A stretch of 52,594 nt of DNA from Lachnospiraceae bacterium (GTDB lineage: Bacteria; Bacillota; Clostridia; Lachnospirales; Lachnospiraceae): contig JAFLSX010000010.1 of the NCBI GenBank assembly GCA_022510705.1, forward strand, positions 1 through 52,594, written 5' to 3'. This document shows positions 16,836-25,789 of the stretch, in pieces. Each line of letters opens with the position of its first letter. Position 1 is the first letter of the stretch. Position numbers and translations under genes: made by a program. The notes beneath the pieces were generated by a model that did not search any database, was not told the origin of the DNA, and saw only the letters and a list, made by a program, of their open reading frames with translations.

Positions 16836-17108
16836 TCAGCTCTTCACATAATTAGGAATATTCATCCATAGCTCGGTCATAAATTCAATGATGATATTGA
16901 GTATCCAGGAACCCAAAAGCATCAGCGTCAGAAAAATGCCGAGGATCTTGGGAATAAAAGTCAGGGTCTGTTCCTGAATGGAGGTAACAGTCTGGAAAAT
17001 ACTGACAATCAAACCAATCGAAAGAGAAACCAGTAAAATGGGAAGGGCAGCCTGAATGATCAAGTACAGGGCTCTGCTGGTAATCTCGCTAATTGCTTCC
17101 ACCGTCAT
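16836..17108 (-). CDS. fliQ: Flagellar export gate protein FliQ
   Basis: A 90-residue protein with two membrane hairpin segments (about 12-40 and 50-75) and the family words SLSIGLIVSIFQTVTSIQEQ and TLTFIPK. It is a standard-length FliQ between fliP and fliR. Confidence 0.95.
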   Translation of the reverse strand: MTVEAISEITSRALYLIIQAALPILLVSLSIGLIVSIFQTVTSIQEQTLTFIPKILGIFLTLMLLGSWILNIIIEFMTELWMNIPNYVKS

Positions 17109-17125
17109 GGCTTACATCTCCTATC

Positions 17126-18010
17126 TTACTTAAAATAAGTAAATGTTCTCATCAAAACTCCGATCACCAGACTCCAACCGTCCGCCATTACAAAAAGCAA
17201 AATTTTAAACGGCATGGATATTGTAGTCGGCGGCAGCATCATCATACCCATACTCATGAGGGCCGAAGCCACCACCATATCGATGACTATAAAGGGAATG
17301 TATATGATAAACCCAATAAAAAAAGCGGTTCGCAGCTCACTTACCAAAAAACTGGGAATCAGTACGGTAAGTGGAATGGAATCTAACTCCCCATCCCAAT
17401 TCTGTCTGGCAATACCCATAAACAGCTCGACGTCCTTCTTTTGCGTTTCCCCATACATGAACCTCCGGAGCGGTTGTACCGCTTCCGTCAACGCTTCCTC
17501 CTCCGTCAGTTCACCCGCCTCATAGGGCACATAGGCATTGGTATAAATACTGGTAGCCGTAGGCGTCATGATAAAGAACGTCAGAAATAATGCCAAACCG
17601 ACTAATATTTGATTGGGCGGCGCTGTCTGCGTATTTAGAGCTGCTCTCACAAAATGCAGTACGATCAGTACTCTGGTATAGGAGGTCAGACATAACAGCA
17701 ACAGAGGCGCTATGGCTATGATCGTCAAAATCAGTAAAATCCTGAGCGCACCGTTTATCTGCCCGTTGCTGCCATTGTACTCGATAGTAAATGTATTGGC
17801 TATATTCAATTCCGCCAGTTCTTCCGGTGTCTGCGCGGTTCCCGGTTCATGAAGTATTGTGGAATTCTCGGTCTCTCCGGTCAAAGGAGGATCGGTAGAA
17901 GTTGCCAAAACCGTCCGCGCCGGTAAAATGCACAATATGCCTACCGTAACCAGCAGGCATATAATACTCTTAAAAACTATTCCGGTTAAAATACTTTTCT
18001 TTTTTTTCAC
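17126..18010 (-). CDS. fliP: Flagellar export gate protein FliP
   Basis: A 294-residue FliP. A long basic-hydrophobic signal sequence (about 1-36, ending near ARTVLA) is followed by a short periplasm-type stretch and four membrane segments. Family signatures include LLCLTSYTRVLIVLHFVRAA and the C-terminal VLMRTFTYF. It assembles with FliQ and FliR into the export pore. Confidence 0.96.
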   Translation of the reverse strand: MKKKKSILTGIVFKSIICLLVTVGILCILPARTVLATSTDPPLTGETENSTILHEPGTAQTPEELAELNIANTFTIEYNGSNGQINGALRILLILTIIAIAPLLLLCLTSYTRVLIVLHFVRAALNTQTAPPNQILVGLALFLTFFIMTPTATSIYTNAYVPYEAGELTEEEALTEAVQPLRRFMYGETQKKDVELFMGIARQNWDGELDSIPLTVLIPSFLVSELRTAFFIGFIIYIPFIVIDMVVASALMSMGMMMLPPTTISMPFKILLFVMADGWSLVIGVLMRTFTYFK

Positions 18011-18017
18011 TTTCAGC

Positions 18018-18404
18018 CTACTCTTCTTTCGGATGCGTTTTTCCGTCTTCGGGATATGCTGCTTTGGCCTTTTGAAACAGGTCCTTGAAATTCAGACTTT
18101 TTTTCCCGTCTTCGGAGGGCATTTGTATCTGCTCCTTTGGCAGTTCGGCCAACAATGTAACCGTATCCTTACATACAGCCATTGCGACATAAGTATCTCC
18201 CAATCTCGCAATCTGTATGTATTTGCCGTTTCCCATGGGACAGGTTTCCAAAATCTCAATATTGCCACCTGTCCACTGTCCTTTCTGGTATCTGGCAATC
18301 CACTTGGTCGTAAGCAGAGTCAGAGCCAGCACCAGGACAAATATCACCAGCACTGCAATCAACTGTGCAGTGCTGTTCACGGTATTCATTCCGGCTGTGA
18401 GCAT
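18018..18404 (-). CDS. fliO: FliO-like export assembly protein
   Basis: A 128-residue protein with one N-terminal membrane segment (about 13-33) and a small cytosolic beta domain (GGNIEILETCPMGNGKYIQI) typical of FliO/FliZ. FliO helps FliP ring assembly. The call leans on position between cheY and fliP as well as on this domain. The start overlaps the cheY stop by one base (TAATG). Confidence 0.85.
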   Translation of the reverse strand: MLTAGMNTVNSTAQLIAVLVIFVLVLALTLLTTKWIARYQKGQWTGGNIEILETCPMGNGKYIQIARLGDTYVAMAVCKDTVTLLAELPKEQIQMPSEDGKKSLNFKDLFQKAKAAYPEDGKTHPKEE

Positions 18405-18766
18405 TATCCCACAACCTTCTTAACGGCTTCCAACACACGGTCAGCCTGGAAAGGCTTTACGATAAAGTCCTTGGCGCCCGCCTGAATGGATTCAATAACC
18501 ATGGCCTGCTGACCCATTGCAGAACACATAATAACCTTGGCATTGGCATCAGCCGCCTTGATTGCCTTTAAAGCTGCAATACCGTCCATTTCCGGCATGG
18601 TAATATCCATCAGTACCAGATCCGGCTTCAATTCATTGTACTTCTCAAGGCCCTTCTGTCCGTTTTCGGCCTCCCCTACTACATTGTAGCCATTCTTGCT
18701 CAAAATGTCCTTGATCATCATACGCATGAATGCAGCATCATCACAAATCAATATGTTTTTTCCCAT
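18404..18766 (-). CDS. cheY: Chemotaxis response regulator CheY
   Basis: A 120-residue single receiver domain with the acid pocket Asp9-Asp10, phospho-acceptor Asp54 (VLMDITMPEMDG), the switch Ser in MCSAMGQQ, and Lys in FIVKPF. CheA phosphorylates it, and CheY-P binds the N-terminal peptides of FliM and FliY encoded just upstream. CheC and FliY probably dephosphorylate it. Confidence 0.96.
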   Translation of the reverse strand: MGKNILICDDAAFMRMMIKDILSKNGYNVVGEAENGQKGLEKYNELKPDLVLMDITMPEMDGIAALKAIKAADANAKVIMCSAMGQQAMVIESIQAGAKDFIVKPFQADRVLEAVKKVVG

Positions 18767-18788
18767 CTTTCACTTACCTCTCTTTGTA

Positions 18789-20060
18789 TTATTTGATGAT
18801 TTCCGTTACTCGGATACCGAAACTTTCTTCAATTACGACAACTTCTCCTCTGGCCACAAATTTACCGTTTACCAGTACATCTATAGGTTCTCCGGCAATT
18901 CTGTCCAGTTCAATAATGGTCCCGGGAGCAAAATCCAAAATCTCGGATATGGATTTTGAGGTTCGTCCCAGTTCCACGGTAACCTCCAGAGGCACATCCA
19001 TGATCAGACCAATATTTTCCTGTCCGTTCACAACGCCTAAGTCATTTGAAAAACTTTGGAACTGTGCGGGCTGTACATTCACATTAGGCTGCATACTCAT
19101 CTGAGGAGGCATATACATCTGCGGCATTCCCATCTGTGGCATTGCCATCCCGGGCATTCCCATCTGAGGCATTCCCATCTGAGGCATTCCCATCCCGGGC
19201 ATTCCCATCTGGGACATATCCATCTGTGGCATTCCCATCTGCCCTGCTCCGCCGTCCATGGGTGCTGCGGCACTCTGCGGTGCGCTTGGTGCCACGGGCT
19301 CCGGTTCGGGCTCAGGAGCACTGCTTCCTCCCATCTGCTGGTTAATGAAAGTATCCACAATTTCCTTCGCAAAGTCTACGGGATAGAGCTGCATGATGGT
19401 GCTGTTCACCAAATTGTCGCCTATCTGCATACGGAAAGCTACCTTTACAAAGGTTCCTCCTAAGAACTCTGCAATATCACTGCCGTTGCTAAAAGCCGTC
19501 AAATCCACCTGACTTGCCTGTGGCGGGCTGATATCGATCATAATGCCCAACATGGTAGAAAGAGAGGTTGCTGCGGATCCCATCATCTGGTTCATAGCTT
19601 CTGAAATCGCACTCAAATGAAGCTCTCCCAGTTCACCATCCGTATTGGTACCGTCACCGCCCATCATCAAGTCCGTTATGACTTTTACATCATCTTCATG
19701 CAGCACTAAAATATTGCTGCCATCCAGTCCCTGTGTATACTTAATCTGAATAAAGACGCAGGGCTTTACATAGTCCGCCAGCACCCCCTCCCAGTTGGTC
19801 AGGGTGACGACGGGTGTCGTAATATCCACTTTTCTGTTTACTAATGAATATAGCGTCGTTGCGGAAGAGCCCATGCTTATATTGGCCACCTCGCCAACCG
19901 CATCCCGTTCTACATCTGTCAGAAGACTTTCGTCCACTGCAGAACCCCCGTCTGCTGCAGGTTCTGCTGCTTCCGCCGATGCATCCGCAGGTGGCTCCGA
20001 CAAATCCATCCCACTCAACAGCGCATTTATTTCATCCTGGGATAACATACCGCCATCCAT
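18789..20060 (-). CDS. fliY: Flagellar switch protein and CheY-P phosphatase FliY
   Basis: A 423-residue FliY. Residues 5-16 (MLSQDEINALLS) form a CheY-P binding peptide like that of FliM. Residues about 45-245 are a CheC-like domain with both phosphatase helices (GEVANISMGSSAT at 56-68 and SEAMNQMMGSAAT at 153-165). Residues 272-325 are an unusual Met/Gly/Pro/Gln-rich linker. Residues about 350-423 are a FliN/SpoA rotor domain. It is both a C-ring component and a phosphatase at the switch. GGAGG eight bases before the first ATG supports the start. Confidence 0.96.
   Translation of the reverse strand: MDGGMLSQDEINALLSGMDLSEPPADASAEAAEPAADGGSAVDESLLTDVERDAVGEVANISMGSSATTLYSLVNRKVDITTPVVTLTNWEGVLADYVKPCVFIQIKYTQGLDGSNILVLHEDDVKVITDLMMGGDGTNTDGELGELHLSAISEAMNQMMGSAATSLSTMLGIMIDISPPQASQVDLTAFSNGSDIAEFLGGTFVKVAFRMQIGDNLVNSTIMQLYPVDFAKEIVDTFINQQMGGSSAPEPEPEPVAPSAPQSAAAPMDGGAGQMGMPQMDMSQMGMPGMGMPQMGMPQMGMPGMAMPQMGMPQMYMPPQMSMQPNVNVQPAQFQSFSNDLGVVNGQENIGLIMDVPLEVTVELGRTSKSISEILDFAPGTIIELDRIAGEPIDVLVNGKFVARGEVVVIEESFGIRVTEIIK
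19100..19245 (-). repeat. 15-base tandem repeats coding the Met-rich FliY linker
   Basis: About nine in-frame units of roughly 15 bases (plus strand GGCATTCCCATCTGA and variants) encode repeats of the pattern MGMPQ. They lie between the phosphatase and rotor domains. Near-identical units suggest growth by slippage, which would change linker length without a frameshift. Confidence 0.85.
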
Positions 20061-20063
20061 GTC

Positions 20064-21044
20064 TTATTCCTCCTCTCTGATTACCGAAGTGACTCTCACG
20101 GCATAATTATCTTTACTAGCGCCGGGCAGTGCGGTAAACTTACGAATATTTCCTACATAGACAGATAGTTCCGTGTCCACATGGCTATCTAGGCGTATGA
20201 CGTCTCCGGTCTGAAGATTTGCAAAATCACCGACTGAAACAACACTTTTGCCTAACACTGCTTTGATCGGTATATCTACTCTTCGGATCAGGGATTCGAT
20301 ATAATCTTCATAATTCTCATCCCGTTTTTCCTGCATATTTGCATACCAATATCTTGTATTTAACTTATCCATGATGTCCTCCAGCGTAAAGAAGGGAAGA
20401 CACATGTTCATAAAGCCCTCTACTTCGCCTAACTTTAGATTCAAAGTCACAATGGCTACCATATCATTGGGCGCTATGATCTGTGCGAACTGGGGATTCG
20501 TTTCCAGTCTGTCCAGCACCGGATTGATGCTCAGCACATTTTTCCATGGCTCCCGCAGCAGATTCATACAGATAACGATCATCTTCTCCAGGATCGTGAG
20601 CTCAATTTCCGAGAAATCCCTGTTCTTATCCAGAGAATCTCCGGCTCCTCCCAACATACGGTCAATCATGGCATATCCTAAATTAGGGGATATATCCATA
20701 ATGACATTCCCCGCAAGAGGGGACATCGTAATAATGCCCATGATAACCGGATTGGAAAGTGCAGTGGTAAACTCCGCAAACGTAACGGTTTCCGAACTGG
20801 CCACACTGACTTGCACATTCCGCCGCAAATAGACCGGCAGATTCGTGGACAGCAGACGTCCGTAATGCTCGAAGATGATTTCCATGGTTCTTAAGTGCTC
20901 TTTTGAGAACTTGGCCGGGCGTTTAAAGTCATAGTTCTTTACCTGTTTCTCGTTGGAATCCTGCATCTGATCCATATCCAACTCGCCTGTGGAAAGAGCC
21001 GCCAACAGGTTATCTATTTCATTTTGGGACAATACCTCGCCCAT
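20064..21044 (-). CDS. fliM: Flagellar motor switch protein FliM
   Basis: A 326-residue FliM with the N-terminal CheY-P binding peptide (VLSQNEIDNLLAAL), the CheC-like middle domain (about 45-230), and the C-terminal SpoA domain (about 250-320). It forms the C ring with FliG and FliY and sets rotation direction. Only three bases separate it from fliY. Confidence 0.96.
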   Translation of the reverse strand: MGEVLSQNEIDNLLAALSTGELDMDQMQDSNEKQVKNYDFKRPAKFSKEHLRTMEIIFEHYGRLLSTNLPVYLRRNVQVSVASSETVTFAEFTTALSNPVIMGIITMSPLAGNVIMDISPNLGYAMIDRMLGGAGDSLDKNRDFSEIELTILEKMIVICMNLLREPWKNVLSINPVLDRLETNPQFAQIIAPNDMVAIVTLNLKLGEVEGFMNMCLPFFTLEDIMDKLNTRYWYANMQEKRDENYEDYIESLIRRVDIPIKAVLGKSVVSVGDFANLQTGDVIRLDSHVDTELSVYVGNIRKFTALPGASKDNYAVRVTSVIREEE

Positions 21045-21093
21045 TCAAGTTCACCTCCCGTCCCAAATTCGTAATATTCTGAGTAAGCATCCT

Positions 21094-21612
21094 CTAGTAA
21101 GTATAGTCAGTAAACACTACTTTATAAATAAAATCCGAATTATAAAGTCTGCGCAGTCTTGCCAGAATTTCACTGCGGACGCCGTCTGTATCGTTCTGGA
21201 ACTCTTCCAGAGTGTAGGAGGATACTACCTCCATAATCTCACCCTTGATCAGACTCTCGTTGGTAGCGAGAGACTCCTGATATTTTTTGTAATCTTCATG
21301 AGTCTTATCCAGCTGCAGGGATACGGAGAGTCTGAGATAAACCTGCTTTGCATTCTCTCCCTCCGATGCAGTATCCAGATGAAAAGGAATCGTCATGGCT
21401 TCCGATATATCATAGAGATCAATATCGTCAATCGACAACTCATTTCCATCCGCCCCTAAATCCAACTCCAGATCCAGAATACCGGCAATCCTGCCAACCA
21501 AAGCAGTGGTGCTCTTCATAGCACCGGTTACACTGAACATCATAATAGCTGTCAGCACAATATTTACAACTAACAGCGCCAGAATTAAAATCGACATCAA
21601 GTTCTTTTTCAT
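21094..21612 (-). CDS. fliL: Flagellar basal-body-associated protein FliL
   Basis: A 172-residue protein with one N-terminal membrane segment (about 6-28) and an extracytoplasmic domain ending in VVFTDYTY, typical of FliL. It supports stator function around the motor. The position after motB matches its role. Confidence 0.9.
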   Translation of the reverse strand: MKKNLMSILILALLVVNIVLTAIMMFSVTGAMKSTTALVGRIAGILDLELDLGADGNELSIDDIDLYDISEAMTIPFHLDTASEGENAKQVYLRLSVSLQLDKTHEDYKKYQESLATNESLIKGEIMEVVSSYTLEEFQNDTDGVRSEILARLRRLYNSDFIYKVVFTDYTY

Positions 21613-21623
21613 GTTGTAATCTC

Positions 21624-22460
21624 CTATTGATAGGTTCTTGTACTCAGATCATTGTAGATTCGGATTTCCACACGCCTGTTGCGCGCTCTGCCCTCTTCCG
21701 TGGAATTGTCGGCCACGGGTACATATTCCCCCCGTCCGGCATACTTGATCATGGATGGCTCCAGATTGGTAGTATTTAAAAAATAGTTAAACACGGAAAG
21801 AGCTCTGGCACAGCTTAACTCACTGTTATCCGCATATCTGCCTCCGGTTATGGGCACATTGTCCGTATGCCCTTCTATCTCGATAATACTGCCGGAATAT
21901 TTTGCTAAGATAACGCCCACTTTATCCAGTACCGGAATCGCATCATCCCGAATATCCGCTTTTCCCGAATCGAAGAGCAGCGCACCTCTTAAGGTCAACT
22001 GCACATACTGGGCCGTGAACTGCACGTTAATGGCATCCGACATCTGGCTCTCCGCCACCATCTCTTCTATCAGTTCGGCCATTTCCTCAGATTGCTTCAG
22101 CTGTGCAGCCTGCATCTGCTCCATGACACTTTCTATTCCGTCTTTATTTTCTTTATCATATTCCTCGGCATCATTGTCCTCTGCAGTCCTGCCGGTACTG
22201 TTGATATACTCATCCAGCTCGTTTAGCTGACTGACACCGTTGCTGACTAAGATACCATCCCCAATAGAAGTGGCGCCGGCGTCAAATATGGAAAAGGTCT
22301 GACTAAAGGAAGCCGCTACCTCCTGCCACTTCTTTTCGTCCAAAGTGGACATGGAAAACAGGAGAACGAAAAAGCATAGCAGCAAATTCATCAAGTCACC
22401 GAAAGTCGCCATCCACGCGGGTGAACCCGGTGCCGGAGCTTCCTCCTTGCGCTTAGCCAT
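21624..22460 (-). CDS. motB: Flagellar stator protein MotB
   Basis: A 278-residue MotB. A single membrane segment carries the proton/sodium-binding Asp22 (FGDLMNLLLCFFVLLFSM). A plug/linker region and an OmpA-type peptidoglycan-binding domain follow (about 150-275, IEIEGHTDNVP and NRRVEIRI). I chose ATG at 22460, since GGAGG lies eight bases upstream; GTG at 22469 is an alternative. It overlaps the motA stop by eight bases. Confidence 0.95.
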   Translation of the reverse strand: MAKRKEEAPAPGSPAWMATFGDLMNLLLCFFVLLFSMSTLDEKKWQEVAASFSQTFSIFDAGATSIGDGILVSNGVSQLNELDEYINSTGRTAEDNDAEEYDKENKDGIESVMEQMQAAQLKQSEEMAELIEEMVAESQMSDAINVQFTAQYVQLTLRGALLFDSGKADIRDDAIPVLDKVGVILAKYSGSIIEIEGHTDNVPITGGRYADNSELSCARALSVFNYFLNTTNLEPSMIKYAGRGEYVPVADNSTEEGRARNRRVEIRIYNDLSTRTYQ

Positions 22461-23256
22461 TCTCCTCACCTCCGTCTTCTTCCTGTGCAGTTGCCCTATC
22501 GCCCGGTGCTATGAAAGACTTCAGTTTCTCTTCAATAACACGGGGGTTCTCTCCTGCCTGTATGGACAAAAGACCCTCTATCATGATCTCCCTCTGCTGC
22601 ATTTCCGTGTCGTTACGGGCTTTCAGCTTGTTAGCTACGGGGGTACAGATCCAGTTAGCCAACAGGGAACCATACAGGGTTGTGATCAACGCCACCGCCA
22701 TCTGAGGTCCGATGGTGGAAGCATCTTCCATATTATTTAACATATTAACCAGACCTACCAAGGTACCGATCATACCCCATGCAGGTCCCATGGACGCAAC
22801 GCCCTCCCAGAAACCGATTTTTTGCTTATGCCTTGAATCCATGCTGACAAGTTCGGTTTCCATAATGGCACGTACCAGATCCGGGTCCGTACCGTCTACG
22901 ATAAGTAAAATACCTTTTTTCAGAAACGCATCATCTAAATCCCCTGCAGCCTCTTCCAGCGAAAGCAAACCTTCCTTACGGGCCACATTGGATAAATTGA
23001 TAATATTATTGATCATCTCCGGCGTATTGTCCTGTGGCTGCTTCAATACCAGTTTAAAGCTCTTTAATCCTCCCAAAAAACTCTGGATGGTATTGGTTGC
23101 AAGCACCGCGGAAAATGCACCGCCGAAAGTAATAAACATGGAAGGTACGTCTACGTAGCTTTTAAAAGCACCGAAATCTCCGTTTGCTGCCGAGAGAACA
23201 CCGAATATGACCATGCCAAAGCATAAAACCAAACCTATAATTGACGCTAAATCCAC
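22453..23256 (-). CDS. motA: Flagellar stator protein MotA
   Basis: A 267-residue MotA with four membrane segments and the large cytoplasmic loop that touches FliG. The conserved SMGPAWGMIGTLVGLVNML segment lies in the third membrane region. It forms the ion-driven stator with MotB, whose gene overlaps its end. Confidence 0.95.
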   Translation of the reverse strand: MDLASIIGLVLCFGMVIFGVLSAANGDFGAFKSYVDVPSMFITFGGAFSAVLATNTIQSFLGGLKSFKLVLKQPQDNTPEMINNIINLSNVARKEGLLSLEEAAGDLDDAFLKKGILLIVDGTDPDLVRAIMETELVSMDSRHKQKIGFWEGVASMGPAWGMIGTLVGLVNMLNNMEDASTIGPQMAVALITTLYGSLLANWICTPVANKLKARNDTEMQQREIMIEGLLSIQAGENPRVIEEKLKSFIAPGDRATAQEEDGGEENG

Positions 23257-23313
23257 TTGTATCCACCTGCCGTTTTCTATCGTAATCGCTTAAAATAAGT
23301 AAATAAACTCGTA

Positions 23314-23499
23314 TTAATCCCCAAAAAATTCTTGCCTATATAATTTTACTAAATTTTTTATCTCTTGTCTACTTTCTTTTACAATTATTTTTCTTCCTGT
23401 GGTAAGAGTCATGACCGTATCGGGTGTTTCCTCCACCAATTCAATCAAATGCGCATTGATCAGTATCTTTTGTCCGTTCATTTTTGTTACTTCTATCAT
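23314..23499 (-). CDS. flbD: FlbD family small flagellar protein (SwrD)
   Basis: A 61-residue FlbD/SwrD protein, recognised by MIEVTKMNGQKILINAHLIE and TLTTGRKIIVKES. In B. subtilis SwrD raises flagellar torque. Its place between flgE and motA is the family's usual one. Confidence 0.9.
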   Translation of the reverse strand: MIEVTKMNGQKILINAHLIELVEETPDTVMTLTTGRKIIVKESRQEIKNLVKLYRQEFFGD

Positions 23500-23569
23500 A
23501 CTAACTCCTTAAACGGGAAAAAAGGGCAGGCCGGCGCCTGTCCTTATCCCTTTTTACTTTATTTGGTTA

Positions 23570-25273
23570 TTATCTCTTTAAGTTGGTCAATTCTTCCAGT
23601 AGCGTATCGGATACGGTAATGATACGGCTGTTAGCCTGGAAACCACGCTGGGTGGTGATCATTTCCGTAAACTCTGCGGAAAGGTCCACATTACTCATTT
23701 CCAACTGACCGGTGGTCATCTTGCCGCCGTTTGCGGTAATGTCTACACCCACGCCGTCGAAGGTACCGGAGTTTAAGGTTGCGGAATAAAGGTTGTCACC
23801 CCTGCTCTCCAGACCGGATACATTGGCAAATTCTGCCACTGCAATCTGACCCAAGAGTCTGGTCATACCGTTGTCGTATGCCGCATAGATCATACCGTTG
23901 GTCTGGATGGAGATACCACTCATCTGACCTAATTTACGCCCCATACCCAGACCATCCAGATCACCGGCGGTAGCGCTTACGGTACAGGTACCGTAGTTGT
24001 CATAGATAGAACTGGTGGATAAATCGATCTCTATATCGGAGAAATTGCCACCAAGTGCAGAAAGATTTAACATGAGAGTCTGCACGGTGGGCTGTCCGTT
24101 GACGCCGATGAACCTACCGTTGTCCCCGTTATATACCAAATTCGCACCGTTGAATACACGTCCGGTGGTATCGAAAGACTCAAGGCTGAAATTATCTGTA
24201 CCAAAGTCTCCGGGGGTTGTGAAATTAGGCGTTGCACCGCCTGCCTGGTTCTCGAGCAGCTGGCGTACCGTCCAGGTAACATTGGTAGTGTTGTCCGTAA
24301 CCGTCAGATTCAAAAATTCATCGGTAGAGCCTTCAAAGCCATATGCTTTTGCTATGGCATCCAGCGCTTCCTGTGCTTTCTCAGCATCGGTTCCGAAAGC
24401 GTCTGTTAAACTCCAGCCCGGATCATTGTCAGGATTGGGATTGGGTACCAGCTTGTTGCCTTCCCACTTGTAGCTGTCACTCAGTACCACGGAAGTATTG
24501 ATCGCCTGATTTTGCTGGCCGCCAAAGAGGTCAGCCATATCCACGCCGCTGATATCCACTTCATTGCCTTCAGAGTCCAAAATCTTTTTCAGCTCAATAC
24601 TGTAGCTGTTGTCGTCTGCGGACTGCTTGATGATCAGCTTTGCCGTATAAGAATAGCCCAGCGCATCATAGAAGTTTAAGTTAATCGCTTTACCTGCTTC
24701 GCTGGTCACATCGGTGTTATGCTTGTCGATGATACCGGATATATAAGCTTTGCTGGTAGCCTCGGGCGGATAGGTCATGTTGGCTGCGCTCATAATACGC
24801 AGAGCAGTTACCGTATCCTGCTTGATATTCTGGGTCTCTTCATCTACACCCCAGCCCATAACATTATAACCGTTGCTGGTCATAGCCAGGTTACCTGCAG
24901 CATCCACATAGAAAGAACCGTCTCTGGTAAAGAAGTTCTCTTTACCGTTGTTTACGATAAAGAATGCACTACCGCTGATCATGATATCAAAAGGATTTCC
25001 GGTGGACTGTGCAGCACCCTGGGCGGAGATATTCACATTGATTGCCGCTGTCTGTACACCCAAACCAATCTGTCTTGCATTGACACCGCCGGTACCGGTC
25101 ACTGCATTGGGACCGGAAGCCTTCTGCGTGGTCTGGCTTAAGAGTGCACTGAATACCATGGCACTGGATTTGTATGCGGTTGTGTTAACGTTTGCGATAT
25201 TGTTACCGATAACGTCCATTCTGGTCTGGTGTGTCTTTAAACCTGACACGCCAGAAAAAAGTGATCTCATCAT
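23570..25273 (-). CDS. flgE: Flagellar hook protein FlgE
   Basis: A 567-residue hook protein. The N-terminal rod-like motif (MMRSLFSGVSGLKTHQTRMD, then GNNIANVNTTAYK) and the C-terminal ANSRIITVSDTLLEELTNL helix are the axial-family ends. The large middle forms the exposed hook domains. It is longer than B. subtilis FlgE, within the range of clostridial hooks. The first of two adjacent ATG codons has GGAGG at ten bases. Confidence 0.95.
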   Translation of the reverse strand: MMRSLFSGVSGLKTHQTRMDVIGNNIANVNTTAYKSSAMVFSALLSQTTQKASGPNAVTGTGGVNARQIGLGVQTAAINVNISAQGAAQSTGNPFDIMISGSAFFIVNNGKENFFTRDGSFYVDAAGNLAMTSNGYNVMGWGVDEETQNIKQDTVTALRIMSAANMTYPPEATSKAYISGIIDKHNTDVTSEAGKAINLNFYDALGYSYTAKLIIKQSADDNSYSIELKKILDSEGNEVDISGVDMADLFGGQQNQAINTSVVLSDSYKWEGNKLVPNPNPDNDPGWSLTDAFGTDAEKAQEALDAIAKAYGFEGSTDEFLNLTVTDNTTNVTWTVRQLLENQAGGATPNFTTPGDFGTDNFSLESFDTTGRVFNGANLVYNGDNGRFIGVNGQPTVQTLMLNLSALGGNFSDIEIDLSTSSIYDNYGTCTVSATAGDLDGLGMGRKLGQMSGISIQTNGMIYAAYDNGMTRLLGQIAVAEFANVSGLESRGDNLYSATLNSGTFDGVGVDITANGGKMTTGQLEMSNVDLSAEFTEMITTQRGFQANSRIITVSDTLLEELTNLKR

Positions 25274-25305
25274 AATTAAGTGACCTCCTGTCTGTATGAA
25301 CAGTT

Positions 25306-25329
25306 GTTTCCGTCTGTCAGTCGGGAAAC
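25306..25329 (-). other. Hairpin in the gap before flgE
   Basis: Arms GTTTCC (25306-25311) and GGAAAC (25324-25329) are perfectly complementary around a 12-base loop. The hairpin lies between the preceding stop codon and the flgE ribosome binding site and has no T tract, so it is not a terminator. It could stabilise the flgE segment of the mRNA; that is inference. Confidence 0.35.
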
Positions 25330-25350
25330 CATAGCCTCCAAAAGGTCCGG

Positions 25351-25758
25351 CTATACTATAACTGCTCCGTCAATATTTGTAAATACGTTGTCCTGCGTTT
25401 CGCTGCTGTCCATCGCCGTCACCACTGTTTTATTGGGTATGTTGACAATGAATGCCAGTTCATCCATCAGGACCAAAGATTCTTGAATGCCTTTCTCTCC
25501 TGCCTTCTTGGCACCGTCAAAAAGTCGCTGCATCTGGATATTTGACAGTTCAATATTTCTATCCGAAAGCCTTCCAATGGCATGCTTGGAAAATCTCAGT
25601 TTTCCTATATCGGATGTAGTCTGTTCCTGTTTCTGCTCCAGTATTTCCTGAAAAGACGGTGTGCCCTTCTCCAAAACCGATCCCAGCTTTATATTCTGCC
25701 GCAGATACTGGTCCTGAAGCTGTTCTATAGAGAGATAAGCGCCGTTTGTAACTTTCAT
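25351..25758 (-). CDS. Conserved flagellar operon protein (TIGR02530-like)
   Basis: A 135-residue soluble protein with the family core LRFSKHAIGRLSDRNIELSN and AFIVNIPNKTVVTAMD. Such proteins are found between flgD and flgE in Firmicutes. A role in hook assembly is presumed from position only. Confidence 0.85.
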   Translation of the reverse strand: MKVTNGAYLSIEQLQDQYLRQNIKLGSVLEKGTPSFQEILEQKQEQTTSDIGKLRFSKHAIGRLSDRNIELSNIQMQRLFDGAKKAGEKGIQESLVLMDELAFIVNIPNKTVVTAMDSSETQDNVFTNIDGAVIV

Positions 25759-25789
25759 GCGAACACCTCCCTGTGTTTAACGTTAATCC

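Noticed and set aside
19056-19463. Plus- and minus-strand frames rich in His/Trp/Arg over the fliY repeats
   Set aside because: They are translations of the 15-base repeats in other frames. The MGMPQ frame continues through the conserved FliY domains.
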